This document shows, piece by piece, positions 18,347 to 25,894 of a DNA stretch of 64,000 nt; position 1 is the first letter of the stretch; every line of letters starts with the position of its first letter. The translations under genes were made by a program, and so were the position numbers. A model generated the notes under the pieces. It worked only from the letters and a program-made list of their open reading frames with translations. It did no database searches and had not been told where the DNA came from. Source of the DNA: Kordiimonas sp. SCSIO 12603 (GTDB lineage: Bacteria; Pseudomonadota; Alphaproteobacteria; Sphingomonadales; Kordiimonadaceae); assembly GCF_024398035.1 (NCBI RefSeq), contig NZ_CP073748.1, positions 363,501-427,500 on the forward strand. The letters are read 5' to 3'.

Positions 18347-18549
18347 AAAACCATTAACTCCGCTTTTTCTTTTTTATCTGCACTTTCAATGAACACCTTA
18401 TCTCCTCGGGTAAGGCGGTCATCAACCGATTTATACAGGCGTAGTGATTGGCGAACCAGTGCGGTTTTCGAGAGTCCTTTTGCATCACACAGCGACTCTA
18501 AAACCTTCATCTCAACATCTGTGAGATTCAACGTCATCGTACGTTTCAT
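18343..18549 (-). CDS. Ribbon-helix-helix DNA-binding protein
   Basis: A 68-residue protein. The start MKRTMTLNLTDVEMKVLESLCDAKGLSKTALVRQSL (described as two pieces: beta-strand residues 3-9 and two helices 11-22 and 26-37) is a MetJ/Arc-type RHH fold. The KKEKAELMVL tail resembles antitoxins placed before GNAT genes. GGAG lies ten bases before the ATG. It is the first gene of the leftward RHH-GNAT-XRE-ImmA operon and probably binds the dyad at 18637-18662, thereby also touching the ubiquitin-like operon. Confidence 0.8.
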   Translation of the reverse strand: MKRTMTLNLTDVEMKVLESLCDAKGLSKTALVRQSLRLYKSVDDRLTRGDKVFIESADKKEKAELMVL

Positions 18550-18636
18550 CGGGAATATCTCCTAGCTCACAGCTTACATAATTATCATTTTTTTCAATGT
18601 CAATCAAAAAAAAATGTAAAAATAGCTTGTTTATGG

Positions 18637-18662
18637 CTAATTAATAGCTAATTATTAATTAG
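18637..18662. promoter_or_regulatory. Palindromic operator candidate between divergent operons
   Basis: CTAATTAAT (18637-18645) and ATTAATTAG (18654-18662) are perfect inverted repeats around an 8-base spacer that contains another CTAATT. The site lies 22 bp before the multiubiquitin start and 87 bp before the RHH start, in the only intergenic space serving both operons. Either the RHH or the XRE protein is the likely binder. Confidence 0.5.
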
Positions 18663-18684
18663 AAATTAAAGAAAGGAGAGAGAT

Positions 18685-19347
18685 ATGCCATCTCAAAACC
18701 AATACCAATACCGACTAAATAACCAACTCGTAAACTGTAGCGACCCGATCTTATCCGGGCGCGAAATTCGTTCTTCAGCGGGACTGAACCCCGCGAGCGA
18801 CTATGTTTTAATCGAATTGCTTGACCGTCATTCCAGATCAATTGGCCTTGAAGAGAAATTGGATCTATCCGAGACAGACACGCCAGAGTTACTCTGGTTC
18901 AAAAGCGACCGTGTTTACTCTTACACAGTGAATGAACGAGGCTTTGAATGGGGAGCAAGTAAGATTTCGGTACAGGACATTCGAAAGTATGCTTCCATAC
19001 CAGATACGGAAGATCTAATTTTCGATAGTAAAAAAGATAAGGTTCTGGAACTTGATCAGGAGATCAACCTAAATCGTAAAGGTGTGGAACGTTTTTCATC
19101 TCGAGAACCTGAACAGATTTGTATCTACATAAATACACGCCCTACACTTATTGAACGCGGAAAAGTCGCATTCAAAGCATTGGTAGGCCTAGCCTTTCCT
19201 GACATGCAAGATGGCCCGAACACTTCATATACTGTTAGCTATAGAAAAGGCCACGGAGAGACACCAGAAGGAACAATTATCGAAGGTGAGTTTGTTCGAG
19301 TTAAAAAAGGGATGATTTTCAATGTCACTGCAACTGATAAATCATAG
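18685..19347 (+). CDS. Multiubiquitin protein (three ubiquitin-like domains)
   Basis: A 220-residue protein built of three tandem ubiquitin-like folds: about 6-65 (YQYRLNNQLV...), 68-140 (FKSDRVYSYTV...INLNRKGVERF) and 144-220 (ICIYINTRPTL...GMIFNVTATDKS). This is the prokaryotic Multiubiquitin architecture. The C-terminus ends TATDKS without the diglycine of ubiquitin; that ending recurs in the family as I remember it, so either the E1 adenylates a non-glycine end or processing is needed. A strong AAGGAG precedes the ATG. The E1 gene starts within its 3' end (26-bp overlap). Function in these bacterial systems is thought to be conjugation of the Ubl to targets, probably in antiviral or stress responses. 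Confidence 0.85.
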   Translation: MPSQNQYQYRLNNQLVNCSDPILSGREIRSSAGLNPASDYVLIELLDRHSRSIGLEEKLDLSETDTPELLWFKSDRVYSYTVNERGFEWGASKISVQDIRKYASIPDTEDLIFDSKKDKVLELDQEINLNRKGVERFSSREPEQICIYINTRPTLIERGKVAFKALVGLAFPDMQDGPNTSYTVSYRKGHGETPEGTIIEGEFVRVKKGMIFNVTATDKS

Positions 19348-20500
19348 CCCTGATTTAAAAAAACTGAAAGAAGAAGGGTACGAGGTAACTATTGAGTATG
19401 GGCATCTAGTTATAAGGAACATCCCTTATGTGAATACTCAAAAACAAGTTTGCTTCGGGGCACTTGTCTCCACCCTTAATGTCTCAGGTGATCAAACTAA
19501 TCAACCTGAGACGCATGTTGCCATGTTCTGCGGCGATTATCCATGTGACCCAAAGGGGGCTCCCCTGGATCGTATACGACATACAAGCGCGAAACAAACT
19601 ATCGGCGGTGATATAATCGTCGATCATAGTTTCTCTAGTAAACCAAGAGCAGGGTATAGAGATTATTATGAAAAAATGTCGACGTATGCTTCAATTATAA
19701 GTAATCCTGCCACGGCATTATCACCCAATGTTACGCCCAAAACGCATCGAGTTATTGAAGCTTGTTCGAGAACACCTTTTCAATATTTCGATAACGCATC
19801 AGGACGAGCGGGCATTAGTAATCTATCCCAAAAGCTTGAACTACAATCTGTTGCGATCGTTGGTCTGGGTGGTACGGGGAGTTACGTCTTGGATCTTATC
19901 TCTAAAACACCTGTACAAAACATATACCTTTATGACGGGGATATATTTGAACAGCATAACGCCTTTCGAGCACCAGGCGCTGCTCCTAAAGAGCAGTTGC
20001 TTGAGCGTCCTTACAAAACAGACTACTTCGCTCAAATATACGGGAACATGCATAAAAACATAAAAACAAAAAATGCCTTCATTACTGATCAAAATGTTGA
20101 TGAGCTAATCCAACATGATTTCGTCTTTATTTGTATGGATAGCCGCACAGAAAAGCCCAAGATTATTAAGGTCCTTGAAAACAACAACATCCCCTTCATC
20201 GATGTTGGCATGGGCCTGGAATTAGTTGAAAACGCGTTAGTTGGCACGTTAAGGACCACGATGAGTACACCTCATAAACGGGAACATGTTCATGCTCGAA
20301 ACCGCATCCCCTTAAACAAGGCCGATCATAAGGATGTTTACAGTCAAAATATTCAAGTAGCTGACCTAAATGCACTTAACGCTTGTCTAGCGGTAATTCG
20401 TTGGAAGAAGCTTTATGGCTTTTATCAAGATACTGAAGGTGAGCACTTCAGTCTCTATCATGTAGACGGAAACCATATACTTAATGAGGATTCAAAATGA
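19322..20500 (+). CDS. ThiF/E1-like ubiquitin-activating enzyme, DUF6791 N-terminus
   Basis: A 392-residue protein in two parts. Residues 1-165 match a DUF6791-type domain (HVAMFCGDYPCDPKG, then HSFSSKPRAGYRDYYEKM). Residues 172-390 form an E1/ThiF Rossmann domain: nucleotide loop GLGGTGS (181-187), Asp205 in YDGD, the HNAFR stretch (212-216) and ICMDS (270-274). E1-like enzymes adenylate the C-terminus of a Ubl with ATP. I see no separate E2 catalytic domain in the operon, so Cys70 or Cys75 of the N-terminal domain or Cys271 might carry the thioester (inference). The ATG lies inside multiubiquitin and the stop overlaps the DUF6527 gene, indicating a stoichiometric complex. Confidence 0.85.
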   Translation: MSLQLINHSPDLKKLKEEGYEVTIEYGHLVIRNIPYVNTQKQVCFGALVSTLNVSGDQTNQPETHVAMFCGDYPCDPKGAPLDRIRHTSAKQTIGGDIIVDHSFSSKPRAGYRDYYEKMSTYASIISNPATALSPNVTPKTHRVIEACSRTPFQYFDNASGRAGISNLSQKLELQSVAIVGLGGTGSYVLDLISKTPVQNIYLYDGDIFEQHNAFRAPGAAPKEQLLERPYKTDYFAQIYGNMHKNIKTKNAFITDQNVDELIQHDFVFICMDSRTEKPKIIKVLENNNIPFIDVGMGLELVENALVGTLRTTMSTPHKREHVHARNRIPLNKADHKDVYSQNIQVADLNALNACLAVIRWKKLYGFYQDTEGEHFSLYHVDGNHILNEDSK

Positions 20501-20940
20501 AAAAATCTTCATCTATTACACACTGCTTTGTCGAGAACTTCCCGTCCAAACTAGAAAAAAATACTCTCTATATTTCTTTAGAGTTCGCATCTATGTCTCA
20601 TTTGTGTTGCTGCGGTTGCGGCAACGAAATTGTGACCCCCCTAGATCCCAACGACTGGAGATTAACCTTCGACGGAAAAGCAATTTCAGTGCACCCATCT
20701 ATTGGTAATTGGTCATTAGCATGCCGATCTCATTATATAATTCGTAACAACCAAATTATATGGGCAGAAAATTGGAGTGACGCACAAGTTAAAGCAGGTA
20801 GACAACACGACTTGAAGGTAAAGCGCCAAAAACAGTACGACAACAGTCCCTCATTGAGCAAAGATTCTAACTCGGCAGCTAAAGAATCTGTAAATTCTGA
20901 AAATTGGTTAGTTAAAATCAAGAGGTTCTTAGGCATCTAA
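20497..20940 (+). CDS. DUF6527 small zinc protein of the Ubl operon
   Basis: A 147-residue protein with the DUF6527 core HLCCCGCGNE (Cys37, Cys39, Cys41), a DWRLTFDG strand pair, PSIGNWS and CRSHY (Cys76, His79). The cysteines and histidine suggest one structural zinc, as in a treble-clef or rubredoxin-like knuckle. Such genes regularly follow multiubiquitin and ThiF-type E1 genes. It may act as an E2- or RING-like ligase component; that role is unproven. The basic C-terminal tail (~95-147) is variable. GAGG is seven bases upstream and the ATG overlaps the E1 stop. Confidence 0.75.
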   Translation: MKKSSSITHCFVENFPSKLEKNTLYISLEFASMSHLCCCGCGNEIVTPLDPNDWRLTFDGKAISVHPSIGNWSLACRSHYIIRNNQIIWAENWSDAQVKAGRQHDLKVKRQKQYDNSPSLSKDSNSAAKESVNSENWLVKIKRFLGI

Positions 20941-21062
20941 AAATCGTCTAGCTCGCCCCACAAGAACAAAAAAAGAACATTGACTCACTTATAGCTCCCA
21001 AGTAGCCTAACTAAAGGTGGTTTTTTTAGGCATTATAGTAGCATTTATAGAAAGGCTTTATT

Positions 21063-21932
21063 ATGAAACATATAGCATTAACAGGCTTCCTCATAATTTC
21101 TGCTACATATCTCTCTGAAACATTACAAGCGGAAGATTGTCCTGCTCTCACGGCCAGCCAAAAAGCTAAGTTAATTGATGAACACCTAAACGGGCTGAAG
21201 CCGAGTGATGATGAAATCATTGTACATCGTGGCCATGTTTTTGCATTCGATTATCAGAACAATGTTCCAAGATGGACTGCTTGGCATGTTAAACCTTCTT
21301 ATACAGACACTCCTAAGCGAGAAAAACACTGGTACAAGATGGCTCAAGACAAATCTTTGCCTAAAGCAAATAGAGTAACGAGCAGCGATTATACCGGCAG
21401 CGGATATCACCGAGGGCATCTTGCACCTTACTTCACGTCAGGCGGCGACAGAGACAACGATGGCATGGATGCTGAGTTTGAAAATCTTGATACATTTCCA
21501 ATCGAAGATATAGATGATGCATGCACTGTCTTCGAAATAAATTATATGTCAAACATGGCTCCTCAACTGCCAGAATTAAACAGTCAAAATGGCTCTTGGT
21601 ACCAACTAGAAACTCTAAATCGAATTGCTGCACGCGAGCACGGTAAAGAATTTCATATTATCTCCGGCCCTATTTTCACTTCCTCAAAGCCCAAAACTAT
21701 CTGCAGGAAAAAAAATACAGACGGATCCTGCAAAAGTCGCGAAATCGCTGTTCCAAATGCATTTTTTAAAGTTGTAGACGATGGAGTTACATCCAAAGGG
21801 TATGTCTTTTATCAGCATCAAAAAACAAGTGATTATGGATGTTTACCAAAACAGAATCCTGAGGAATGTATCGTACCCATTTCAGTTATTGAAGACTTAA
21901 CCACTCTTACATTGAAACAGTCCAATAGATAG
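21063..21932 (+). CDS. Exported DNA/RNA non-specific endonuclease (His-Me finger)
   Basis: A 289-residue protein with a signal peptide (1-23, cleavage near LQA-ED). The catalytic motif is YHRGHLAP (His116-Arg-Gly-His119; DRGH in the classical NUC1/EndoG family), with the metal-site region NMAPQ and Asn176 in LNSQNGSWYQLE. Paired cysteines (CRKK...SCKS and CLPK...ECIV) imply disulfide bonds and an oxidising compartment. It should degrade DNA and RNA in the periplasm or outside the cell. It is 11 bp ahead of a lipase gene, forming a two-gene transcript. No immunity protein is recognised next to it. The 122-bp gap before it contains a GCCTAA...TTAGGC dyad near 21008. Confidence 0.88.
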   Translation: MKHIALTGFLIISATYLSETLQAEDCPALTASQKAKLIDEHLNGLKPSDDEIIVHRGHVFAFDYQNNVPRWTAWHVKPSYTDTPKREKHWYKMAQDKSLPKANRVTSSDYTGSGYHRGHLAPYFTSGGDRDNDGMDAEFENLDTFPIEDIDDACTVFEINYMSNMAPQLPELNSQNGSWYQLETLNRIAAREHGKEFHIISGPIFTSSKPKTICRKKNTDGSCKSREIAVPNAFFKVVDDGVTSKGYVFYQHQKTSDYGCLPKQNPEECIVPISVIEDLTTLTLKQSNR

Positions 21933-21943
21933 AGAGTAGTATA

Positions 21944-23047
21944 ATGCCCCAGACCTATTTTGATGCAAAAAACTTGATGACCGCTCCAATCGAAAGAGCT
22001 GCCTTTAGCGATCGCATGGCATATTTGTGTGCCGAACTATCCAAACTAGCGTATTTTAAATTTGAGGGCGGTCACCCATTAGCGCAAGCAACCGAGTTAA
22101 TCGATACCTTTATTACAGACCAAGATAGTGCCGCAAAACTTAAGGAGGGTCTTGCTCTTATCATTACACAAATGCCTGGCACTCAAGAACAGAGCAAAGC
22201 AGTGTTAAAAGAGATCTTGCAAGCAGAGGATTTTACACTGGAAGAAACGTTTTCAATAGGTGGTACACAAGCTTTTATATGTACTCGCTTAGTAAATTAC
22301 CCCAGTGGTAGTACAAAAAAAGTCGCATACCTTGCCTTTAGAGGAACTGAACCGAAAGAGTTTCAAGATATAAAAACCGACATTAACGCCCGACTAAAAC
22401 CTGTTGAATTAGGGAAAGAGACTGTTGAGTTTCATAAAGGGTTTTATGAAGCATATAAATTGGTTGAAAAAGAAATTATCAACACACTCGACAATCTAAA
22501 ATATGACCAACTTTTCATCACAGGTCACTCGCTAGGCGGCGCTTTAGCAATGATGGCAACACGTATATTACCATATGAAATAAGGGGAGCTTGTTACACA
22601 TTTGGTGCTCCTCCTATAGGAACTATTCAAGTCCAAAATGGCCTCAAAACACCTGTGTATGAAATTGTCAATGAAACCGATATTGTACCTTGTCTGCCAA
22701 ATCCTTGGGCAGCTTGGGGTACGATCATAATTTTACACTTAGTTAAATTGCTATTGCGCCCAATTACAGGATTTAATCAATTTGTGTTCGGAGGTAACTG
22801 GGACGAGCGTTTAGTTGAATACATGAAGCAAATGACTAAATACGAACACCCTGGATACTTAAGTTATCTTCAAGGATCTGGAAAAGAAGCTCGGCTGCGG
22901 TATCAAATGAGTTTCTTTAGAAGAGCAAAAATTCGCCTAGGTATATTGTGGAAACAAAAGTTCGGTGGTTTCAAAAAGATGGCGCAAGATCATTCAATTG
23001 ATTTATATGTAGAGAAATTAAGAAATCACGGCGATAGACGTAACTAA
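21944..23047 (+). CDS. Class 3 lipase (alpha/beta-hydrolase)
   Basis: A 367-residue protein of the Lipase_3 family. The nucleophile Ser196 lies in TGHSLGGA, the acid Asp246 in VNETDIVP, and the likely base His350 in QDHSIDLY; the oxyanion region is LAFRGTE. There is no signal peptide. A hydrophobic stretch near 253-270 (WGTIIILHLVKLLL) may associate with membrane. It lies immediately downstream of an exported nuclease. A nuclease plus lipase pair could attack nucleic acid and membrane together, as in abortive defence or interbacterial antagonism, but this is inference. Confidence 0.85.
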   Translation: MPQTYFDAKNLMTAPIERAAFSDRMAYLCAELSKLAYFKFEGGHPLAQATELIDTFITDQDSAAKLKEGLALIITQMPGTQEQSKAVLKEILQAEDFTLEETFSIGGTQAFICTRLVNYPSGSTKKVAYLAFRGTEPKEFQDIKTDINARLKPVELGKETVEFHKGFYEAYKLVEKEIINTLDNLKYDQLFITGHSLGGALAMMATRILPYEIRGACYTFGAPPIGTIQVQNGLKTPVYEIVNETDIVPCLPNPWAAWGTIIILHLVKLLLRPITGFNQFVFGGNWDERLVEYMKQMTKYEHPGYLSYLQGSGKEARLRYQMSFFRRAKIRLGILWKQKFGGFKKMAQDHSIDLYVEKLRNHGDRRN

Positions 23048-23213
23048 TCTCGAAATATTCCATCAAATGGAAACCACATAGATGGTTTTCATTTATTAAA
23101 AAAACGACCAGAGACTAGAAGCATAACAAGTCAGGAATATCGACTTTTTCTAGTCTCGTCTGTGCATTCCTTCATATCTCTCGAGCAGGTAATAGGCTGA
23201 TAACTCAACCAGT
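23048..23213. other. Structured non-coding stretch after the lipase gene
   Basis: Two strong dyads fill this gap. ATGGAAACCA (23067-23076) and TGGTTTTCAT (23083-23092) form a 10-bp stem with one G-U, perhaps the lipase terminator. GAGACTAGAA (23111-23120) and TTCTAGTCTC (23148-23157) are a perfect 10-bp inverted repeat with a 27-base loop, extended by GAC/GTC beyond a small bulge. Function unknown; a small RNA is possible. Confidence 0.45.
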
Positions 23214-23429
23214 TTAATCTGAAGTTTGGTTATTTTTTTGTGTTTCGGCCTGTGTTTCTGGTTGCGATGCTTCGATTTTTACCCCAAATAGTTGTGATGT
23301 GAATTCAATTTTTGCCACACCACCGAAAAGCAAAAGCAATATGCCGCCACCTAAAAAGAAAATGATGGCTGAAACTTTAGGGTGCCGTATAAGCACCTTA
23401 AAAAACTCCTTCGCTAGTTCTTTTTTCAT
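23214..23429 (-). CDS. Small single-pass membrane protein
   Basis: Not recognised. ATG 23429 is preferred over a GTG two codons upstream because AAGGAG is spaced correctly for the ATG. The 71-residue product has a basic N-terminus (MKKELAKEFFKVLIRHPK), one transmembrane helix (~22-40, Gly/Leu/Ile-rich), then a soluble tail rich in Gln, Thr and Glu. Positive-inside rules put the N-terminus in the cytoplasm and the tail in the periplasm. It lies convergent to the lipase gene across a structured gap. It could be an immunity or anchoring partner, or simply a hypothetical. Confidence 0.5.
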   Translation of the reverse strand: MKKELAKEFFKVLIRHPKVSAIIFFLGGGILLLLFGGVAKIEFTSQLFGVKIEASQPETQAETQKNNQTSD

Positions 23430-23708
23430 TACCACTCTCCTTCACTCTTGACTCCTGTATTTGTCCTCCGATATACAGCAGTGCCCTTAGTATACAGGTG
23501 GTTTGAGGCTCTTAAGCGCCTCATTACTAATTAAATCTCCGCGTCACCTTTTCTCATCACACCTACCTGCTCAGGCAAATTTTTTTTTCTGCCATATGCT
23601 AGCCTTTTCTCTCTTTTTCTAAAAAGGTTGCCCAGTATTTTGTTTTTTGGAAAGGTGTATTAAATACAATTTATAGGTCAAATATAGATTCTGCGGGAGA
23701 ATCAATTT
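23430..23708. other. Intergenic region with near-palindrome
   Basis: A divergent promoter region between the small membrane protein and the 493-residue protein. It holds an 18-bp near-perfect palindrome at 23505-23522 (GAGGCTCTTAAGCGCCTC, one mispaired position) and two TATACAG repeats close by (around 23473 and 23491). The rest is A/T-rich without a clear signal. Confidence 0.4.
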
Positions 23709-25190
23709 ATGTATCTGGTTCAAAACGACATTTTAAACGATGAAAAGATTAAATCGGCTCAAAGGATCGAAGCGCTTACAATAGCGGAAGCTATCTTACA
23801 GCAATCATTTGCCATAGTTAGAGCCCTTTGTGAAAAGTGCCCACCAACACTTGACCACACCAATTCCGATTGGAGTGATGACTTTGTATTTTGGAACAAT
23901 CTTTTCCCTACAGAAGAAGAAACCTTTGACAAGATCTATGGAAAGAAAGTCGAGGCCGGCAGAGCTATAAGCCAGCGTAAAACATCTAAATTTAGCGGTA
24001 ACTTCCCAAAAAACTTACATACTAAACTTGTCAAGAAATATGGAAGTGATTGGTCTGAATCAATTGAGTCTGCGTTCGCAGATACAATCGATTCTATTGA
24101 ACAACTCCATAAAATATACCGGAGTCTATCACAGAACAAATTTCTAAAAGATGAGAAAATTCCTGCGCTAGTCGCTAGCTTGCAGGAAATACATAGTGAT
24201 CTTTGCGAAACCGAGCATAAATATATTTTTCCTAATATAAAAACTACCCTGATGGGTTTTGGGGATCTTATCCACGGCGCATTAAGCGAAATGCAAAATA
24301 CTAATGGAGGGTTTTCCCGTAATTTTGATGAAAACGATAAAGGGAGCAGCTTCAATACTGGAGAAATAGGTATAGCCCTTTACACGTGGGAACAATTGAC
24401 TAACCCCACATTATCAAGTCACTGGAATATAGATAAAGCCCAACACTATATCTGGGAAAACCAAGATAAACGATCGTTAATATGGCGTAGCAATCGTTTC
24501 AAAAAAGCAACCGCTCATCCATATAGAACCGCGACAGTATTAAGATTTCTACTACTTGTAAATTCCAACTCTACCACCGAGCTTCAAAAGGCTTTGTCAT
24601 GGAAAGCTTCAGATATAGATGCTTACAGCCATACTGAGGAAATAGTGAACATCTTAAATCTACGTTGTTTAGCTTTGCTATGCGCGGAAGCAAAGAGAGC
24701 CGGAATTCATAAGAAAAGTTATACCGATATATTGCATATCGCTTCTGAGATCGTGGAGAGAGTCGAGGAATTTTGTAAAGAGCGACCAGTTGTTGCCCAT
24801 GAATATGAAAAAAAGCAAAGGGAAAAGCGTCTCGCTGCCGCATATCTATTAGAAGTGGAAGCCGTCGGTATACTCCCAAATTCTATCAGCATCGATAAAG
24901 AATATCTACTTAGATTAATTCACGAACCCGCCGGGAAAAAAAATTATGGCATTTTAACTCTATGGGATGACAAGTCTGAATTTAGACTATGGACTTCTGT
25001 TTTCACAGTTAAAGCTAGAGGCTATGGCAGTAGAGCACTTAAACTCAAAGCTCTTGAAAGCCTTCTCGAACTTGCCCGAAATTGCGTATCACATAATGGG
25101 TTAGTTAAGCCTAACAGAGATCATGGTGCTTGGAACTGGGCAGCAGCCTATCTACTAGAAGCACTCGCAGAGGGCGTATCTTCAATATAA
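23709..25190 (+). CDS. Unknown 493-residue helical-repeat protein
   Basis: Not assigned to a family. The sequence is almost entirely helical. From about residue 200 on, helices pair with aromatic-rich turns (TGEIGIALYTWEQL, KATAHPYRTATVLRFLL, GILTLWDDKSEFRLWTSVFTVKARG, HGAWNWAAAYLLEALAEG), a pattern reminiscent of alpha/alpha-toroid proteins such as terpene cyclases or prenyltransferases, but without a DxDD or QW repeat motif that I can see. No signal peptide or membrane helix. GGGAGA is upstream. A methyltransferase gene follows after 24 bp, suggesting a two-protein unit. Confidence 0.6.
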   Translation: MYLVQNDILNDEKIKSAQRIEALTIAEAILQQSFAIVRALCEKCPPTLDHTNSDWSDDFVFWNNLFPTEEETFDKIYGKKVEAGRAISQRKTSKFSGNFPKNLHTKLVKKYGSDWSESIESAFADTIDSIEQLHKIYRSLSQNKFLKDEKIPALVASLQEIHSDLCETEHKYIFPNIKTTLMGFGDLIHGALSEMQNTNGGFSRNFDENDKGSSFNTGEIGIALYTWEQLTNPTLSSHWNIDKAQHYIWENQDKRSLIWRSNRFKKATAHPYRTATVLRFLLLVNSNSTTELQKALSWKASDIDAYSHTEEIVNILNLRCLALLCAEAKRAGIHKKSYTDILHIASEIVERVEEFCKERPVVAHEYEKKQREKRLAAAYLLEVEAVGILPNSISIDKEYLLRLIHEPAGKKNYGILTLWDDKSEFRLWTSVFTVKARGYGSRALKLKALESLLELARNCVSHNGLVKPNRDHGAWNWAAAYLLEALAEGVSSI

Positions 25191-25214
25191 TGACCCAAAC
25201 TTAAGGACATATAC

Positions 25215-25886
25215 ATGCCTGATCCCGGAAAGACCTGGAAGCTATTTGAAGGTTCAGAAATTCCCTCAAGCGTCAAAAGCTACCCATTGCTTATCCAAAC
25301 CTGTATCAACCGTTCTATTATTGATTTTGGATGCGGGTTTGGCAAAACATGCTTTGAGGTTGCCACGGCAGGAGCAAAGTCTGTTTTAGGTGTCGATATC
25401 AATCAGAATGGCATTAACTTCGCCAAAAGCCATCAACAACAATACAAAGAAAATCTCCCTATTGAATTTTTATGTAAAGATGCAACTAACACCGAGCTGG
25501 CGAACGATCAATTTGACCTAGGAATAATGCAAGCTTTCCTGACAACGTTACCCTCTCACAACATCAGAATCCAAGCCCTTACAGAGGCGAGAAGGCTAAT
25601 AAAATCAGATGGCGGTCTATATTTGGCAGTTTTCATGCAAACCTGGCACAGTAAAACATATAGAGAAAGATACGAAAAAGGTTTGATAGAAACCGGCGAG
25701 GAAGGCTCTTTCTGGGCAACCGATACCAACACAAACAAAAAAGTCTATCAAGCCCATCACTTTAGCGAAAAAGAACTTATCTACTTACTAAATACGACAG
25801 GATTTGAAGTAAAAAGTTTTACTTACGAAAAATTCCAAACTCGAACTGGAAACTATGTAAATGGCGCTGTAATTTGGGCAGAATGA
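25215..25886 (+). CDS. SAM-dependent methyltransferase
   Basis: A 223-residue class I methyltransferase. Motif I is DFGCGFGKT (37-45), the SAM-ribose acid lies in GVDINQNG, motif II is KDATNTELANDQFDLGIMQAFL, and a post-core HFSEKELIYLLNTTGFEV segment is typical of small-molecule or protein methyltransferases of the Methyltransf_11/25 type. There is no target-recognition or NPPY motif, so it is unlikely to be a DNA methyltransferase. It follows the unknown 493-residue protein closely and probably acts in the same process. It is convergent with the DUF2971 gene, eight bases apart. Confidence 0.85.
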   Translation: MPDPGKTWKLFEGSEIPSSVKSYPLLIQTCINRSIIDFGCGFGKTCFEVATAGAKSVLGVDINQNGINFAKSHQQQYKENLPIEFLCKDATNTELANDQFDLGIMQAFLTTLPSHNIRIQALTEARRLIKSDGGLYLAVFMQTWHSKTYRERYEKGLIETGEEGSFWATDTNTNKKVYQAHHFSEKELIYLLNTTGFEVKSFTYEKFQTRTGNYVNGAVIWAE

Positions 25887-25894
25887 ACCATGCA

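Noticed and set aside
21063-23047. Type VI or type I secretion effectors
   Set aside because: No secretion adaptor domains, repeats or structural secretion genes are nearby.
23048-23429. Type I toxin-antitoxin (small membrane toxin plus antisense RNA)
   Set aside because: The protein is larger and more polar than known type I toxins and no antisense promoter is evident; kept only as a weak idea under the structured spacer.
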